In this document: positions 11,850 to 24,576 of the stretch, one piece after another
Layout of the letters: the number at the start of each line of letters is the position of its first letter
Position numbering within the stretch: the first letter of the stretch is position 1
Assembly (NCBI GenBank): GCA_037367405.1
Contig: JAZKJV010008264.1
Location: 806,001 to 870,000 of the forward strand
Length of the DNA stretch: 64,000 nucleotides
Direction of reading: 5' to 3'
Source: Ottelia alismoides
Taxonomy: Eukaryota; Streptophyta; Magnoliopsida; Alismatales; Hydrocharitaceae
The notes under the pieces: generated by a model
The model's database searches: none
What the model saw: the letters and a program-made list of their open reading frames with translations, nothing else
Told to the model about the DNA's origin: nothing
Translations under genes and position numbers: made by a program

Positions 11850-12996
11850 AAGACCACATCTCATGGAAAAGGAATAGGGGTAACATCAACGATCAGTGGA
11901 TCATGATCAAGATATGGCTTCAGGCACTGGCCATTAACCCGAAAGGTGGAATTAGATGACAACTCGGATATGTCAATGCTTCTGTTGTCGTGCACCTTTC
12001 TAACCAAGTATGGTCCCTTCCACTTGCTTAGTAACTTCCCTAGAAATAATCTCAAGTGAGCATCAAATAGCCATACTCGTTGGTTCGGCTAAAACTGCTT
12101 ATGGCTGATATGAGAATCATACCATATCTTTACTCTCTCCTTGTATTGTAGGATACATAAAAAGGCTATATCTCTCAACTTTTTCAGGGCTGCCAACTCT
12201 GCTTTCCTCTGATCACCTATACTCTTGGATCCAATAATAACTTAGTGACTGCCCATAGTGACTTATGCTTGATTTCCACAGGCAAGTGGCATGGCTTGTC
12301 ATAAACGAGATGAAAGGGAGATGTACCCAAAGGTGTCTTAAAGGAGGTCCGATAAGCCCACAAGACCGAGTCCAACAACTATGACCAATCCTTTAGGTTT
12401 AGGCAGAAGACCTTCTGCAACATAGTCTTGATCTCCCTATTCGATACTTCAGCAAGACCATTTGTCTGAGGGTGATATGGAGTTGCAACTCGATGGTCAA
12501 TTCTGAACTCGTTAGCAAGGACCCTTACCTTGTCGTTGATAAAGTGAGTCCTCCCATATGATATCAACACTGTATGAACCCCGAACCATGAAATGATATT
12601 TTTCCTCAAGAATCTGCATACGGTCTTAGCATCTGCGGTTCGGATGAGGATGGTCTCAACCCAATGACTCACATAATTAACATCAAGCAGAATGTACTCG
12701 AATCCCTGACTCTTAGGAAATGGATCCATGAAATCAATGCCCCATACATCAAAAACCTCACAGAAGTGAATGGGATGCATCGACATCATACTACATTGTC
12801 CACAAGTGCCCATCCTCTGACAATCAGTACACCTCTCCACGAATTTATCAGAATCTATGAAGAGGGTAGTCCACCATAGGCCAGATTGAAGCACTTTCTA
12901 TGCTGTCCTTCTCCCATAATGATGTCCTCCTGCCTCAAGCTTGTGGCAGTATGTGAGGATGTTGTGGTGCTCCTCCTGAGGAATACACCGATGCTA
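11850..12996 (-). pseudogene. E1 integrase, inactivated
   Basis: The minus strand encodes the end of an HHCC zinc domain (CTDCQRMG, about 12830), then the catalytic core. GIDFMDPFP gives the first acidic residue. The second site reads LISYGRTHF, where E2 keeps LISDGGSHF, so the second catalytic Asp is replaced by Tyr. TPYHPQTNGLAEVSNREIK supplies the Glu. The C-terminal part WKGPYLVRKV...FRVNGQCLKPYL (11861-12055) matches the E2 tail, and no chromodomain follows. Frame breaks lie between 12379 and 12055. An in-frame TAG at 12994-12996, at the RNase H/integrase junction, is also present in E2. Confidence 0.85.
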
Positions 12997-13620
12997 GACA
13001 CTATCTCCTCCTTCATGATAAGGAATAAGATCCTCCCAATGGTATGTCTTAGCCTTCGCTAGAAAAGTCTCAAGCCGTTGTCTGGGCCAACCTTGTGGAA
13101 CTTTCTTGGTAGCAAGATAGTTCACAATGCCGGCGTACCATGGAAGTGAGATGATAGCAAGGACCGCCTCATCTAGGAAGGTCTCTGTAATAGATGACAC
13201 TTGCTCTGAATCCTCAAGGTTCTCTAAATGGGAGAGGTGATCCGACACCACATTCTTGACTCCAGGCTTATCCTTAATCTCAATATCAAACTCCTGGAGT
13301 AGAAGGATCCATCTGGTCAATCTGGCTTTGGCATCCTTTTTTGCCACGAGGTATTAGATGGTAGTGTGATATGTAAATATCGTCACTCGGGATCCAAGAA
13401 TATATGATCTGAACTTATCCAAAGCAAAGACTACTGCTAGCATCTCCTTCTCAGTCACAGTGTAATTCCACTGAGCGGCATCCAAAGTCTGGCTAGCATA
13501 GTGAATGGTACATGACAATCCATCCCTCCTCTATCCAAGCACAACCTCTATGGAAAAATCAGAAGCGTCCATCATGATCTAGAATGGGAGAGACCAATCG
13601 GGTGGCTGAAGGACATGAGC
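12997..13620 (-). pseudogene. E1 RNase H domain, inactivated
   Basis: Recognisable pieces are a DASDF box near 13565, [20 protein letters not shown] (about 13400-13460) and the conserved tail [19 protein letters not shown] (13280-13345). The third acidic site reads TYHTTI where E2 reads TDHTAI, so that Asp is lost. A TAG at plus 13531-13533 replaces the CAG kept in E2 at 57364-57366. A further TAA precedes YLVAKK near 13352. Confidence 0.8.
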
Positions 13621-14720
13621 TTTGACAACTAATCCCTTAAGAGTCTTAAATGATGATAGACACTTATCATCTACAATAAACTCGGTGTCTTTCATCAGCA
13701 AATCACTAAGAGGTCGGGCAATACGATTGAAATCCTAAATGAATCATCGATAGAAATCGACATGCCCAGAAAAGACTGCAACTATCGCAAATCAGACGGT
13801 GGATTAAGTTTCTTGATGATATCTACCTTGGCTGGATCGACCTCCATGTCCCTATTAAAGATGATATAGCCAAGCACCGTCCCTTGAGTCACCATGAAGT
13901 GACTCTTCTCCCGAGATAATACAAGATGGAATTCAGTATAACACTGAAGTACCTGGTCTAGGCAGTCAAGACAAGCATCAAACCCATCACCGTAGATCGA
14001 AAAGTCATCCATGAAGACCTCCAAACAGTCGCCCACCATATCCAAAAAGATGGAAAACATGCACCTTTGGATTGTAGCAGAGGCATTACATAAACCAAAG
14101 GGCATCCGTATGAAAGCATACGTCCCAAACTGACAGGTGAATGTCGTTTTCTCCTGGTCTTCGGCACTATGGACACCTGATTGTATCCGGAGTACCCGTC
14201 AAGGAAACAATAGTGACTGTTGCCATCTAGCCTCTTAATAATATTGGTGGCAATGGGAAATGATCCTTATTGGTGGTCTGATTCAATCATCTGTAGCCCA
14301 GACAGACCCTCTAAGAAGTAGGTACCCAGGTAGATATCTCCTCTCCAGACTCGCTCACAACTGTAGTTATACCCGTCTTCTTGGGTACCACATGTAACGG
14401 ACTAACCCAGTTGGAGTCGGAGATGGTGTAGTAAAATCGGCGCTCCACCATTTTGATATCTCCTTCATGACCACATTTCAAAGATTCGAGTTCAACCGTC
14501 ACCGGAACTCACACGATGGCTTGGCGTCCTCTTCGAGATAGACATGGTGGGAGTACATGGTCGGACTTATCCCCTGGAGATCAGTTACACTCCATCCAAT
14601 CGCCTTGTGATTTCTTTCAAGAACCTCCATTAAATGAGATTCTTGATCTCCAGTCAAATCTACTGAGATAATGACTGGGAACATATCTGGCTCACCCAAG
14701 GAATCTGTACTTCATTGACT
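13621..14720 (-). pseudogene. E1 reverse transcriptase, inactivated
   Basis: The upstream part (14499-14699) matches the E2 segment NRKAIGWSVADLQGISP. Then come WVSPLHVVPKK (about 14385-14415) and MPFGLCNASATIQRCMFSIF (14046-14105). The catalytic box is FMDDFSIYGDGFDACLDCL, followed by LVLSREKSHFMVTQGTVLGYI and VDPAKVDIIKKL (13782-14105). The FMDD box and wording are of the Athila/Tat type. Stops and frameshifts occur between 14105 and 14311, where the fingers and palm start are scrambled, and again after 13782. Confidence 0.85.
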
Positions 14721-15519
14721 GTGACAAGGTCTTCAGTTCTCGACAACTGGAAGCTGGCAAATCTAGCTTCTGAAAAGTCTGAGTGAAGGCTACCAGATCT
14801 GCATGGTAAAACTCTCATTAGATGTGAAAATATGGCGAAAATGACCCTCGTGGTATCACTGTAATTTGTACTGGCTTACTCTCCGCCGTAGCTATCAAAT
14901 TTGAAGGAATCATAATGGGGAAATAATCATCAAAGTCATCCCAATCAATGCCTGAATCCAAGGGATCCGAATAAGAAGAACATGAAATATATTTTACTTC
15001 GTTATATTGACCACGATCATCAGCCTCAAATCTGTCCTTTATCAAGAGTGTGCTCTCCAAACTCTCGTTTGCTGAAATATGTAAATTTGCAGTATCTGAA
15101 GGTACAACAAGAGCTCGTGATACGAGATCAGATGAAACAACCTCATCGTCGGTAATCACAAAGTCGCACTCCTGGTGGACATTTCGCTCTGCATCTGTCA
15201 TATGCTCTGTATTGCTTGACTGCTCGGAGCAGACTGAATCTCTCACTTTGGTTTCTATTTGTATACTTTCGCCCTTGACATAAAAGTACACCTTCCCTTA
15301 TCACGATTAGACACCGCCTTGGATGTGGCCAAGAATAGGTGTCCTAGTATGATGGGAGGATCTATCACAAACTTAGGGATCTCCATGTCCAATATAACAA
15401 GTACATGGGGAATTTAAGATTTGAATTATGACGACCATGTCTTTCAATAGCCCCTTCGACCTCTTGACAAATCTATCAGCAAACTGAAGGACTGTCCTAC
15501 TTTGTTAAAGAGGGTCGAA
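14721..15519 (-). pseudogene. E1 protease-RT acidic linker
   Basis: The frame at 14818-15291 contains YVKGESIQIETKVRDSVCSEQ and later SDPLDSGIDWDDFDDYFP. This is the diverged equivalent of the acidic stretch in E2 at 55408-56166. The function of this linker in Athila elements is not known to me. It has an open frame of 157 codons but breaks on both sides. Confidence 0.6.
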
Positions 15520-15830
15520 TTCGAATCGGTTGAGTAAGGATGTCGAAAGTAGGTCGATAAAAGAGCTGCTATCTAATAGAGTACGATAGTACTGCTACTC
15601 ATGAATACGACATCTGACATATGGAGTCCCTACATCAGGTCTCTTGGCTGGCAATCGGTTCTGAATGGCGAAGCAAGTGGCACGAGTAAGCACATGGATC
15701 TCTGCATTGTGGTTCCTCCTCTTCCTACTGATGGTGGTCTTCTCTCTCAAATTCTTCTGGAAGGGAGGGATGTACTGTAGTGCCTCCTGTAGAGTCAAAT
15801 GAATCTGAAATTGATCGATCATCTACTGGC
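15520..15830 (-). pseudogene. E1 retroviral-type aspartic protease, degraded
   Basis: The segment LTLQEALQYIPPFQKNL to NRLPAKRPDVGTPYVRCRIHE (15595-15822) matches E2 upstream of its protease site. Just beyond, the minus strand reads LLDSSSSFIDLLSTSLLNRF (about 15525-15585), where E2 reads LLDIGSSINLLPTALLDRF. The usual D-x-G core of an aspartic protease is therefore already altered to D-S-S. A stop (TGA) at about 15597 splits the two pieces. Confidence 0.7.
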
Positions 15831-16570
15831 TGACCTCTAGCTGGTGTGTCTTTTTTGGATTATCTGGTTTATTCCCCTTCACTAAGCGGAATGCTTGATG
15901 GAATGGGATAGCTGGACCCTCTACAGAGAGATGAGGATCAGGGATAGACTTCTGTGCATATGAAGGAACAAAATCGATACCAACATCATCATGTAACACA
16001 TGTGGACTCTAAGGAGATACAGAAACCTTTCCTTTATTCATATTTTTCTTCTTTTCCATTTTTCCATTTTTTGTATTTTTCTATCTTGAGATACAAATGA
16101 AGGTAACACAATTGAAGCAGAAATGGTGGCATCAGTACCACCCATGGCATCCGTCTTCGCAGCGTCAGTACCGCATTTTGGCTCAGCAAATGGAAAACTG
16201 GTGGCATCCGCACCACCGTCTGCATCTAGAATTACGATGCCTCAGTACCGTCGGCTGGATCAACATCCTTGGTGGCTTCAGTACCACCGTCATTATCATC
16301 ATGAGGAGCATCAGCACCGCTATCCTCCGCGTCTGGAGCTCCATAATCTCCATGAGGTCATCGCTCAGACGAGGAATCGCTGACTGGCATCCTATTGGTC
16401 CTAAGTGTCACAAAATCAACATCAAATACATAGGAAGATATATCTCCCAAAGTATCACTAGGAGTGGTAGTCTCTGTAAACTGTACCTGCTCAGATTTCC
16501 TCTTCAAATTGTTCCGGTTTAGTTCAATCTGAGCAGGTATGGCAGACTTTCCCTTGATAATCTCCCTCAT
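15831..16570 (-). pseudogene. E1 gag-protease linker with repeats
   Basis: The frame 16358-16570 ends in TPSDTLGDISSYVFDVDFVTLRTNRMP, matching the E2 stretch just right of the copia insertion (54421-54510). Downstream, imperfect ggtggcatcagtaccacc-like repeats (about 16120-16330) parallel the GGTDAT repeats of E2. The pre-insertion order of E2 is thus visible here without an interruption. Confidence 0.6.
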
Positions 16571-18344
16571 CTCCTACCAGAACTCATCCATCTCTCGCTA
16601 GAATGATTCCTACTAATCAGAAAGTAGGCAGGCGAGGCCGTCAAGGGCTGGTTTCTCATAGACAGGTCCATGAGAACCAGATGGATCGCCTCCCTAGAAA
16701 TGAGGTTGAGTCTGCTGGTAATGAGGGGGAGTCTAGGAGTACTACTGAGGCTGTTGTGGCTGCCTCCACTATTGTCCCTGATGGTAGGGACGAGGACCCT
16801 GCTGGTGCTGCTGTTGGTACTGCTGGGAGTGATGGGGTTGCTGCTGCTGTTGGCTGCTCTGCCCGACCTGAGATGGAGGTTACTGCTGGGATTACGTGCC
16901 TCCGGTGGACCATATGAATCTGGGATGATCACGACGGATCCTTAGCTACTGCTGGTATCGATCGTACCAAATCCCTTTGACTTCCATCAACAGCTCCTGC
17001 TCCAAGTGTGGAGGGGGTAGAACTGCTTGGGGCTGATCCGACTAGTAGACCACCATCTAAGTGTCCTAAGATGGTGGTGACTGGGAGTAGTACTGCAACA
17101 ATTGGATCGGCTTTTCCTGAATATGGTGGAACTGTCAGTATGTGGCAGATAGCTGGGTGGAGTTGATGCTGTTGGGATCCGCCCGTGACCTGAGGCGGGG
17201 CTGGGAAGCCGTCTGTGCCTCTTGGAGACACATGATCTGATTCTTTATGTTACTCAGTGTCTGTGACAATTGATCGATCTGAGTAAGGCCCTGAACCTGC
17301 TTCTTCTCAATAATCTTGATGTGGTCTATCTTCTCGCTGATGATCCCCATGTCAATGGCTGAGGACTCATTTTGTGCTACTGTTGACAAAGTAGAAAGAC
17401 CATCATCGACCCGTGCAATCCTCTAGTAAGATAGAGCCTGTGGAAGGGGCTTCCCTTGAGTATAGACCCTAGTCTGAGACATAACCGTGTAGTTTTTTGC
17501 CATCTCCTCATAGATGGCCCAAACTTGGTCCTCATCCTTAACAAAATAGGACCCTCCACACGAGGCGTTTAGTAGCCCCTGCAGTTCCGTTGTCAGCCCA
17601 TAAAAGAAGATCTGAACTAACTTGGGCTTGGATATCTCATGATGTGGACACCGATCGATGAGCTCTCTAAATCGATCCCAAGCCTCGTGGAACTGCTTGT
17701 TTGGGATCATGGTTCATGCTACATTGGACTGGCAGAGTGGATAGTACTTGTTCAAGTATTCGATCCGGAGCTGCTCCCAGGTCATGACATACCTCCCCAA
17801 ATGCTTCAGCCAATATGATGCTCTGTCAACTAAGGAGAACGAGAAGGACATCATCTTAATCGTGTCCCCGTCCACGAATTTGTCATGGATAGTATTGCAG
17901 ATCATCTCGAACTCCTGCAAATGGAGGTGTGCCTCCTCGGTGGATAGCCCATGAAACTTAGGCAGTAACTGGAAAGTCTGGGGGCGAAGCTCGAAGTCGT
18001 CTAGGATCTCCGGTAACTGGATCTAACGATGGGTGAGAGTTGCACTAGGGTTGTGCAACTGCCTCATCGTTCGTGCTGGCCTGGATGACTCCTACTGGTC
18101 ATCTTGGTGTTCATCTCCTCTTCCAGCTACTGGTATCTCTCCACCAGCTAGTCTCTGCAGCTCTACTCTGCCGGCTCACATCTGCATCAACTCTCGTCAC
18201 ACCTCTGTCATAAATGCTCCTTGGTCTCTGATCTGACACTGCATGGTCTCCAAGGAGGCTAAGAGTGTGTTGTTGATCGACCTGGTCAAGTACATATGCT
18301 GAACCCTGAAGCTGCTCATCGATGCGTCCCTTACTGTTGGCCAT
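16571..18344 (-). pseudogene. E1 Gag (capsid) protein, inactivated
   Basis: Likely start at the ATG of MANSKGRIDEQL (minus, 18344), matching E2 MASSSDD at 41843. The capsid core lies in 17423-17920: LQEFEMICNTIHDKF, SFSLVDRASYWLKHLGRY, WEQLRIEYLNKYYP, then FHEAWDRFRELIDRCPHHEI and LLNASCGGSYF. This is the Athila/Tat-type retrotransposon gag domain. The C-terminal third (16570-16930) is Gln-rich and carries many in-frame stops, nearly all TAG, including one at plus 16574-16576 where E2 has CAG (43659-43661). No zinc knuckle is seen. The protein would have packaged element RNA in virus-like particles. Confidence 0.8.
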
Positions 18345-19788
18345 CTCTTGGGTCTCTGAAAGGCAAGACCCCAACTTAGGTGCCGTCAAATGAATGTATA
18401 TCTATGTTGGTCTCTTCTCTGGCAACTCAAGACTGGTAGAAGGGTGGTCGAGGGGGAACAGGGTGGTAGCAAACTCAGGTTCGGAGAGCGGTTATGGGCT
18501 CTTCGAAGTTGCATTAGATGAATGGGGAGGATTGCTCGAAAGCGGTTCTGTCAAAGGCAACCTAAGGGACCTCCTTCCTATCATCCTGATGTAGGGATTT
18601 ATGATGATGAGATCTAGAATGCAAACAAGATCAGAAATCAAACCTCAAATTCACCTACTCAACACTCGAGCTAATGATCGTGAAAGATCGGTCGTTAATC
18701 TTGTCAATTTTATATAGGTGATCAATCAATCTATTAGAGCGACTAAGAGAGTTGTTGGGAACCTGATGCTCCCAGGAGACTGGCCTAATCTCACAGCTAG
18801 TTTTTTCCAGCCAGTATGGATCGCAGACCATTTACCAGTTACCCAATCAATTCACTCTGCTAAGGAATTCCCAGACCGATTACCGACTACTCGATGAAGT
18901 CCTCATTAGAGAACAACCAACTACAAAAAAGCCGACTACCCGGTGAAGTCCCAGATCGATTTCCTTGATTATTTTAAGTCCAATAAAACATGGGAGGAAG
19001 TCAAAAAAGCTGATGTGTGATCAAACTCAATAATGCATGCCGAGATAGAAATGTATACTTGACTCCAGCACTCTACATGCAGGGTAATCCACGTATAAAA
19101 GTAAAGACATAAAGTAAACTGCTAATATGATGCACGAGGAAATCGATCTTAGATGAGCAATTTTTATTAATCGTGAAGAATAATAGCTAGATAATCAAAT
19201 AAAGATTGAAGTCCGATCTTGGGAGTCACTCGATGCCCGCCACAACGGGTCCTGCTAGCGTTGTATGCGATTCCTCACAACACATGGTCTAATATCTGAT
19301 CAGACTAACTTTTTCAATTTTATTTTTAGCTAGGTCCAATTACGATTTATAGGAACATATAAGCAATTAGCTGTGGGGCCTTAACTAATTACGTTACAAT
19401 CAACAAAAATCCTAATCTAAGGGCTAAATCCTCGAGAATCAAATAAAATAAAATGCAATAAAAACAAAACATGAAAAACTGTGGTGAGGTCCGCCGAGTG
19501 CACCCGTACTTGGCGAAACAGACCCCGAAGTGTCTAAGTGTACAAACAAGTGTCCAAAGTCCACAATTATTACAATAATAATAGACCGCAAAAATAAACT
19601 ACTCTATCTAATATAACTACTCTGTCATGCTGCTCTTCTCCTCCTCAGGTGTGGTCTCCTCCAAAGGATAACCGAAGTGTCCTCAGGCGGTTCCTCACAG
19701 AAAAAACGAAACATAAACGTGTCAGAAAATAGTTATATCAAATAGAGACAAAAATGAACACAAGTGGAAAATAACTAATAAGTCGTGC
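18345..19788 (-). other. E1 5' untranslated leader
   Basis: The stretch between the PBS and gag has no conserved reading frame. Its position and order match the E2 leader at 40263-41842, and parts are alignable, such as the sequence around 19230-19280 against 40885-40930. Confidence 0.65.
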
Positions 19789-19806
19789 TCCTCGGTGACG
19801 GTGCCA
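19789..19806 (-). promoter_or_regulatory. E1 primer binding site, degenerate tRNA-Asp type
   Basis: The minus strand reads TGGCACCGTCACCGAGGA, three bases inside the LTR end TCATCA. The E2 counterpart is TGGTGCCGTTGCCGGGGA. The sequence complementary to the 3' end of plant tRNA-Asp is TGGCGCCGTTGCCGGGGA, so E1 has decayed from it. Confidence 0.75.
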
Positions 19807-19809
19807 TTC

Positions 19810-22800
19810 TGATGACACACTCAGCCACTCGGGTTAAGTAAAGCAAATAAGCAAGAGTTATTGTGACCCGAATCACCGACTAGGTCAACGAGAAGAAGAA
19901 ATAAACCACTCAAGATAGATTAAAAACAATCGACAAATGTAAACGGGTCGCTATTTTTATTTACCTGGTATAGCCACCATGGTCGAACACAAGGAGCATG
20001 CAAGTAATACGAAGTAGTCAAATTTATCAAAATAAAGCAATTTTTAGTGGTTTTTAATTTTGTAAGTTTTTAATTTTTGAATAAAGGCTAGCAAGCATAC
20101 AAGACAAAATACACACCCAACACTCTTTTTGTATTTTTCAAAATAGCTAAAAATACATAGAAAATTATAGAGAAAATGTTTTTGGGTTTGTAGGTTCTGA
20201 AATGTTTTTGATAATTTTATAAGAACAATGCTAAAAAGGCAAGCAAAGCACAATCAGGACTAAATTGCAAGTTAAAAATATTCAAGATGCCCTAAAGTCC
20301 TGGATATCAATTTTATGATAAGGTATAAATAAAAATCTACGAACATGAACTGAAAATGGAATTTTTGGAGTTTTCTATGATTTTATACGGTTTTTGTAAA
20401 ATTTTGTGTATTTCATGATTTTTAGGATTTTTAAAGTGAATTTTTAAACCAAATTAATATTGGAAATAATGTACACAAAAAGGCATTCACATGAATTTTG
20501 TAGAATTTTTAAAATATATTTCCAATTTTTATAATTTATCTAAGCCAAACAGGGATGTTTTGAAGGTTTTTGAATTTTCATAAATAAAAAATGCAAATAA
20601 ATAAATCCAATTAAATCATAGAAAATACTACACACTAATAAGAGTCGATGGTAATTTTTACGTAATTTTTCGAATTAGTTTACTGTTTATTAAGTCCGCA
20701 ATACAATGTGTAATTAGGCAAAGTTCATAGGGACTAATTTGTAAATATATTAAGTTTGCATACCAAATAGATAACACCGTGAAAAAGCCTAAGGTCTTAT
20801 AAACAAAATTCCCAAATAAATCACACACATGCTCAAATCAGAACGCACAGAAGTATAAATACAATTTTCAAAAGTTAACATCCATTCATTAACAACATAA
20901 AAGTTCATGGAAAAATGTGCAAATAACCCAAAATTCACATGGGACAACACATGCTTCAAATTCAGAGGGATGGAAATGCAAATAACATAAAATCCAAGGT
21001 TCAAACTATAAATATTCCTAACTACTACATTTATTTTCTGGACTGAATCAAAATAACTAGACATGTAGGGCAAAAGGGAAATATACCCATGGCGAGGGCA
21101 CACGGCATGCATGGAGGCTTTCGTTGGTGTACGGTTCTAATCGCATCCTGCTGTTGATCTGATGGTGCAGAGAATGTCTTGAATGTGTACATCATATGTG
21201 TCAGGGGGCATCTAATCTAATGGTTGAAAGGCTGCTCTGTCAGGCGACTACAATGGAATTTGGCAGAAGGGGGGTCCATCCGACGACGGGCAAGGGGTCA
21301 GCAAGAACAAGACCTAAGCGAACTTCGATCGAGCATCAGATGGGCTCCGACGCTGTGATGAAGGATCTGGGAGGTCCGACTGCGTCGTGGAGGTACTTCA
21401 CATCAGGTTTAGGGCTCAGATGGAAGTGGCGACGGCTGGGCGTGCGTAACGGTGAGGGGGGACCTGGAGCAGCTCTGTCGATGCAACTGAGTGCTCTAAG
21501 TGATCTCCTTACGCGTGCGATGACCTATGAAGAGTAGAAGGGACTCGGGGATATGCTCCGGTCATGGTTATTGTAGCTGGAAAAAGTGTCGTGGGTGATG
21601 CTCGCCCTCCAACGAAGGCGGGAGAAGGAGGTCTCAGTCCTAATCTCACTATGTTGATTGAGATGTAGGGTGGATTGGTAGCGTAGGAAGCTACGGGGTG
21701 ATCTGACGGGTCGATCCAAACATAGGGATGTGAGTGATGGGGCTCTGACTGGTTGGTCGGAGCAGAAGAGCGTGCGACGGAGTGAAATGTGTAAATCGAG
21801 TCAAACAGGGAACTACGGTGGGTGCAAGCAGTACCTGAAGGTTCAGAGAAGCTCCTGAGCTTCAGGAAAAGGCGAGCGGCAAGGTGGTAGCCTCAACTTG
21901 GCTGTGACTGGACAAGGAGGCTAAATGCAGCGGAGGTCCGGTCACGTAACTTGAGGTGCATCGATTCAACACCAATCCGAGCTCCGAAAGTCGCTCCAAG
22001 AAGCTTCCACTCAGCTAGAGGTGGTTAGGGGTTGAAAGGATGGTAAGGAACAAACTGAGGGGTAGTGGAAGCGGAGGAGTGACTTTATAGGGTTCCCAGG
22101 GGTCTGGAAAGATCTGTAGGTGGTACGAAACCCTAAGGCGATCCAATCCTCCCTAGGGATCTGTGAGAATCACGGAACCTGGGAGAGGAATCGGGTGGAG
22201 GAATCGAGGAGAATGGAGGCACGACCCAATCCAGAAAAGTGGGAGAAGAAGCTCCGGCAAGAGGGTAGTCAGGTTGGTCCAGCACGAAGGAGACGTTGAC
22301 CAGGGTCAACGTTCTTGCGTGGCCCAATAGGAATCCAGGATTTATAAAATAAATGAAAATTCAATAAAAAATAACAAATGAATTTAAAATAAAAAGTGTG
22401 TAAAATGAAAAATGTCTATTATTTTTCAAAGTATTTTTCTATGATTTTTAATTATTTTTATGAAAAATACAATAACCTATATACAATATATAGTATTCTA
22501 TACAAGTATATTGCACCTATGCATTATGTACAAGTATTTTTATATTATTATTTTTACACAAATACCCTTATTTTTTATGTTACTTATTTACAACATAATT
22601 TTAGGAGTATAAAATATTTTTATTTTATTTTTACAAATTATTCAATGGTATATAGTAAATAGTGGGTGTAGAGTATACATGTGTATTTTGTACAATAATT
22701 TGAGGATTTTATTTCTACTTTTATTTTAATTTTCTGATTTTTATTTTGTTTTTATAAAATTATTAACATTATATGCAAGGGTATAAAATAATTTGGCTTT

Positions 22801-23115
22801 ATAAATAACTAAATAAAATGTACAAGCATAGGTGATATATACACTACATAGTAGACCCTATATCTCTACTTATTTTATTTTGTGATCAGGTCAAGGCTTG
22901 ACCTTCTCTTGGATTTTGGGTCACTTTGTATTTGTTCTAAATACGTCATTCATTTTCTTTTATTCTTTTATTTTTGCAAAATATATGCTAAATAAGCAAT
23001 ATTAACAAGAGCATGCAAATTGCTAAGTTGTTAAATTTACATGTATTCACATGATGCTTTGCCAAGAAAAAGAGATAAAATAAACGAATAAAGAGTGGGA
23101 ATCATGGATTCATCA
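19810..23115 (-). repeat. E1 5' LTR, full length
   Basis: On the minus strand it runs from TGATGAATCC (23115) to GTCATCA (19810), about 3.3 kb, with TG...CA ends. It has an AT-rich U3-like start (22340-23115), a GC-richer centre (21118-22325) and an AT-rich remainder. Small frames inside it (for example 21196-21537) are not genes. It drives transcription of the element in the intact family. Its right end cuts a unit of the foldback cluster. Confidence 0.85.
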
Positions 23116-23330
23116 ATGTATTTCATATTTTGTGGAAAAAGCACCCCTAATGTGTCTATCTGGAGGGGGTCGATTTCAGCAATTCTGAAATCGTTAAAAT
23201 TTAATAAACTTAATGGAGGGGATAAAAATATCGTATTCAGTTGGATTTGGAATGACATCATGATGGTATATATTGATCCAATTTCATCAAGGTTTCATGC
23301 CATTAATGTTGATAAATGAGTAGATGAGAT
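23116..23330. mobile_element. Foldback MITE unit 0, partial
   Basis: The centre tcgatttcagcaattctga and right arm (taatggaggggataaaa) match unit 5 at 25140-25260. The left arm is largely missing at the E1 LTR boundary, as if E1 inserted into this unit. Confidence 0.5.
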
Positions 23331-23396
23331 TACCCTTCTCACCATCTCACATAATGCCCATCTCATAAGATCATTCTCTCTCTCTCTATCTCTCTA

Positions 23397-23782
23397 TATT
23401 TATAGGATTTGATGGGGCTATATGGGCTTCCCCTGCGCCATCTTTCCGTAATTTTTATTATTTTTGAAAAATATCATCATGTATATTCATGCATATATCC
23501 CTCCAATATGTCATTAAAATTTAGTCATAAATAGAGACTCACATACCATCCATGTAGAACAAGTCAATTACAACAATGTTTAGACCATTAAAATTACATG
23601 TTCTAGATGGAGGGTATAAAGGCCTCTATTTCCAACAAAATTCAAATGGCATATAGGAGGGATATATACATGAATACATAGTGATATTTTGCAAAAAAAT
23701 AAATAAAAATTTTTGTGGAAAATGGCGTGTAGGTAGCCCATTGGGGGCGAACCCATTTTTTCCACACACACACACACACACT
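23397..23782. mobile_element. Foldback MITE unit 1
   Basis: The left arm holds gaaaaatatcatcatgtata and ccctccaatatgtcatt; the right arm from 23607 reverses these (agatggagggtataaaggcc). It ends in a short (CA)n at 23761-23780. Confidence 0.65.
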
Positions 23783-24115
23783 GATATATAAAATGGGGCT
23801 GCCCCCGCCCCATTTTTCATCAATTTTTTTATTTTTTTGAAAAATATCACCATGTATATTCATCTCTATATTCCTCCTATATGCCATTCGAATTTCGTTA
23901 GAAACATAGACTCCTAAGGCCTCCATCGAGATCGTGTCGATTTAAGAAATCCTGTTATCATTAAAAAATGATTGTTTGGATGGAGGCCGTAGGATTCTCT
24001 GTTTCTAGCGAAATTCGAATGGTATATAGGAGGGATTTAGGGATGAATATACATGGTGATATTTTTCAAAAAAATTAAAAAAAATTGCGAAAATAAGGTG
24101 GGGGCACACACACAC
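23783..24115. mobile_element. Foldback MITE unit 2
   Basis: The left arm has gccattcgaatttcgttaga and cctaaggcctccat; the right arm from 23980 has atggaggccgtagg and gcgaaattcgaatgg. It borders a (CA)n tract on its right. Confidence 0.65.
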
Positions 24116-24189
24116 ACCTACACACACATGCACGCACACGCGCACACGCACACGCACACGCACACGCACACGCACACACACACACACAT
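24100..24189. repeat. (CA)n/(CACACG)n microsatellite
   Basis: The tract is cacacacaca interrupted by a run of cacacg units at about 24132-24175. It separates MITE units 2 and 3. Confidence 0.85.
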
Positions 24190-24575
24190 AAAGGGTTAAA
24201 TTGGGCTACCCTCAGGGGGAGTTAACCTAGATCCCCTCGTCCCATTTTCATAATTTTTTTATTTTTTTTAAAATGATTCCATGGAAATTCATTACTATAT
24301 CCCTACATTATGTCTTTCAAGTTTCGTGCGAAACATGGACTCATATGGCCTCCATCCAAATAGTCATTGTTAATAGTCGTAGAATAATTGAAATTGATCA
24401 TGTTTGGATGGAGGCCATATGAGTCTCTATTTCACACAAAAATTGAATGACATAATATAGGGATATATTTATTAAAATCCATAAAAGATTTTTAAAAAAA
24501 CAAAAAATGAGGAAAATGGGGGTGGGGGAGCTAAGATAGCTCCCCGTAGGGCAACGTCATTTTTCTCATACAGGT
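24190..24575. mobile_element. Foldback MITE unit 3
   Basis: The arms meet around 24350-24410, with actcatatggcctccatcca on the left and tggatggaggccatatgagt on the right, which are exact reverse complements. Confidence 0.7.
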
Positions 24576-24576
24576 T

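Larger units (their letters stand above)
8690..23115 (-). mobile_element. E1: Athila-like Ty3/gypsy LTR retrotransposon, degenerate
   Basis: Minus-strand element with two related LTRs (19810-23115 and 8690-10718), a PBS, gag-protease-RT-RNase H-integrase order and a polypurine tract. The pol order with integrase last places it in Ty3/gypsy. The gag style, the FMDDFS catalytic box and the tRNA-Asp-type PBS fit the Athila/Tat branch. There is no chromodomain and no env-like frame. All coding parts carry stops or frameshifts. The 3' LTR lacks about the last 1.28 kb of the full LTR and ends against the LINE relic, so no target duplication can be checked. Confidence 0.85.

Noticed and set aside
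24005..24187. Minus-strand frame of Cys, Val and Arg repeats
   Set aside because: It is the translation of the CA/CACACG microsatellite.
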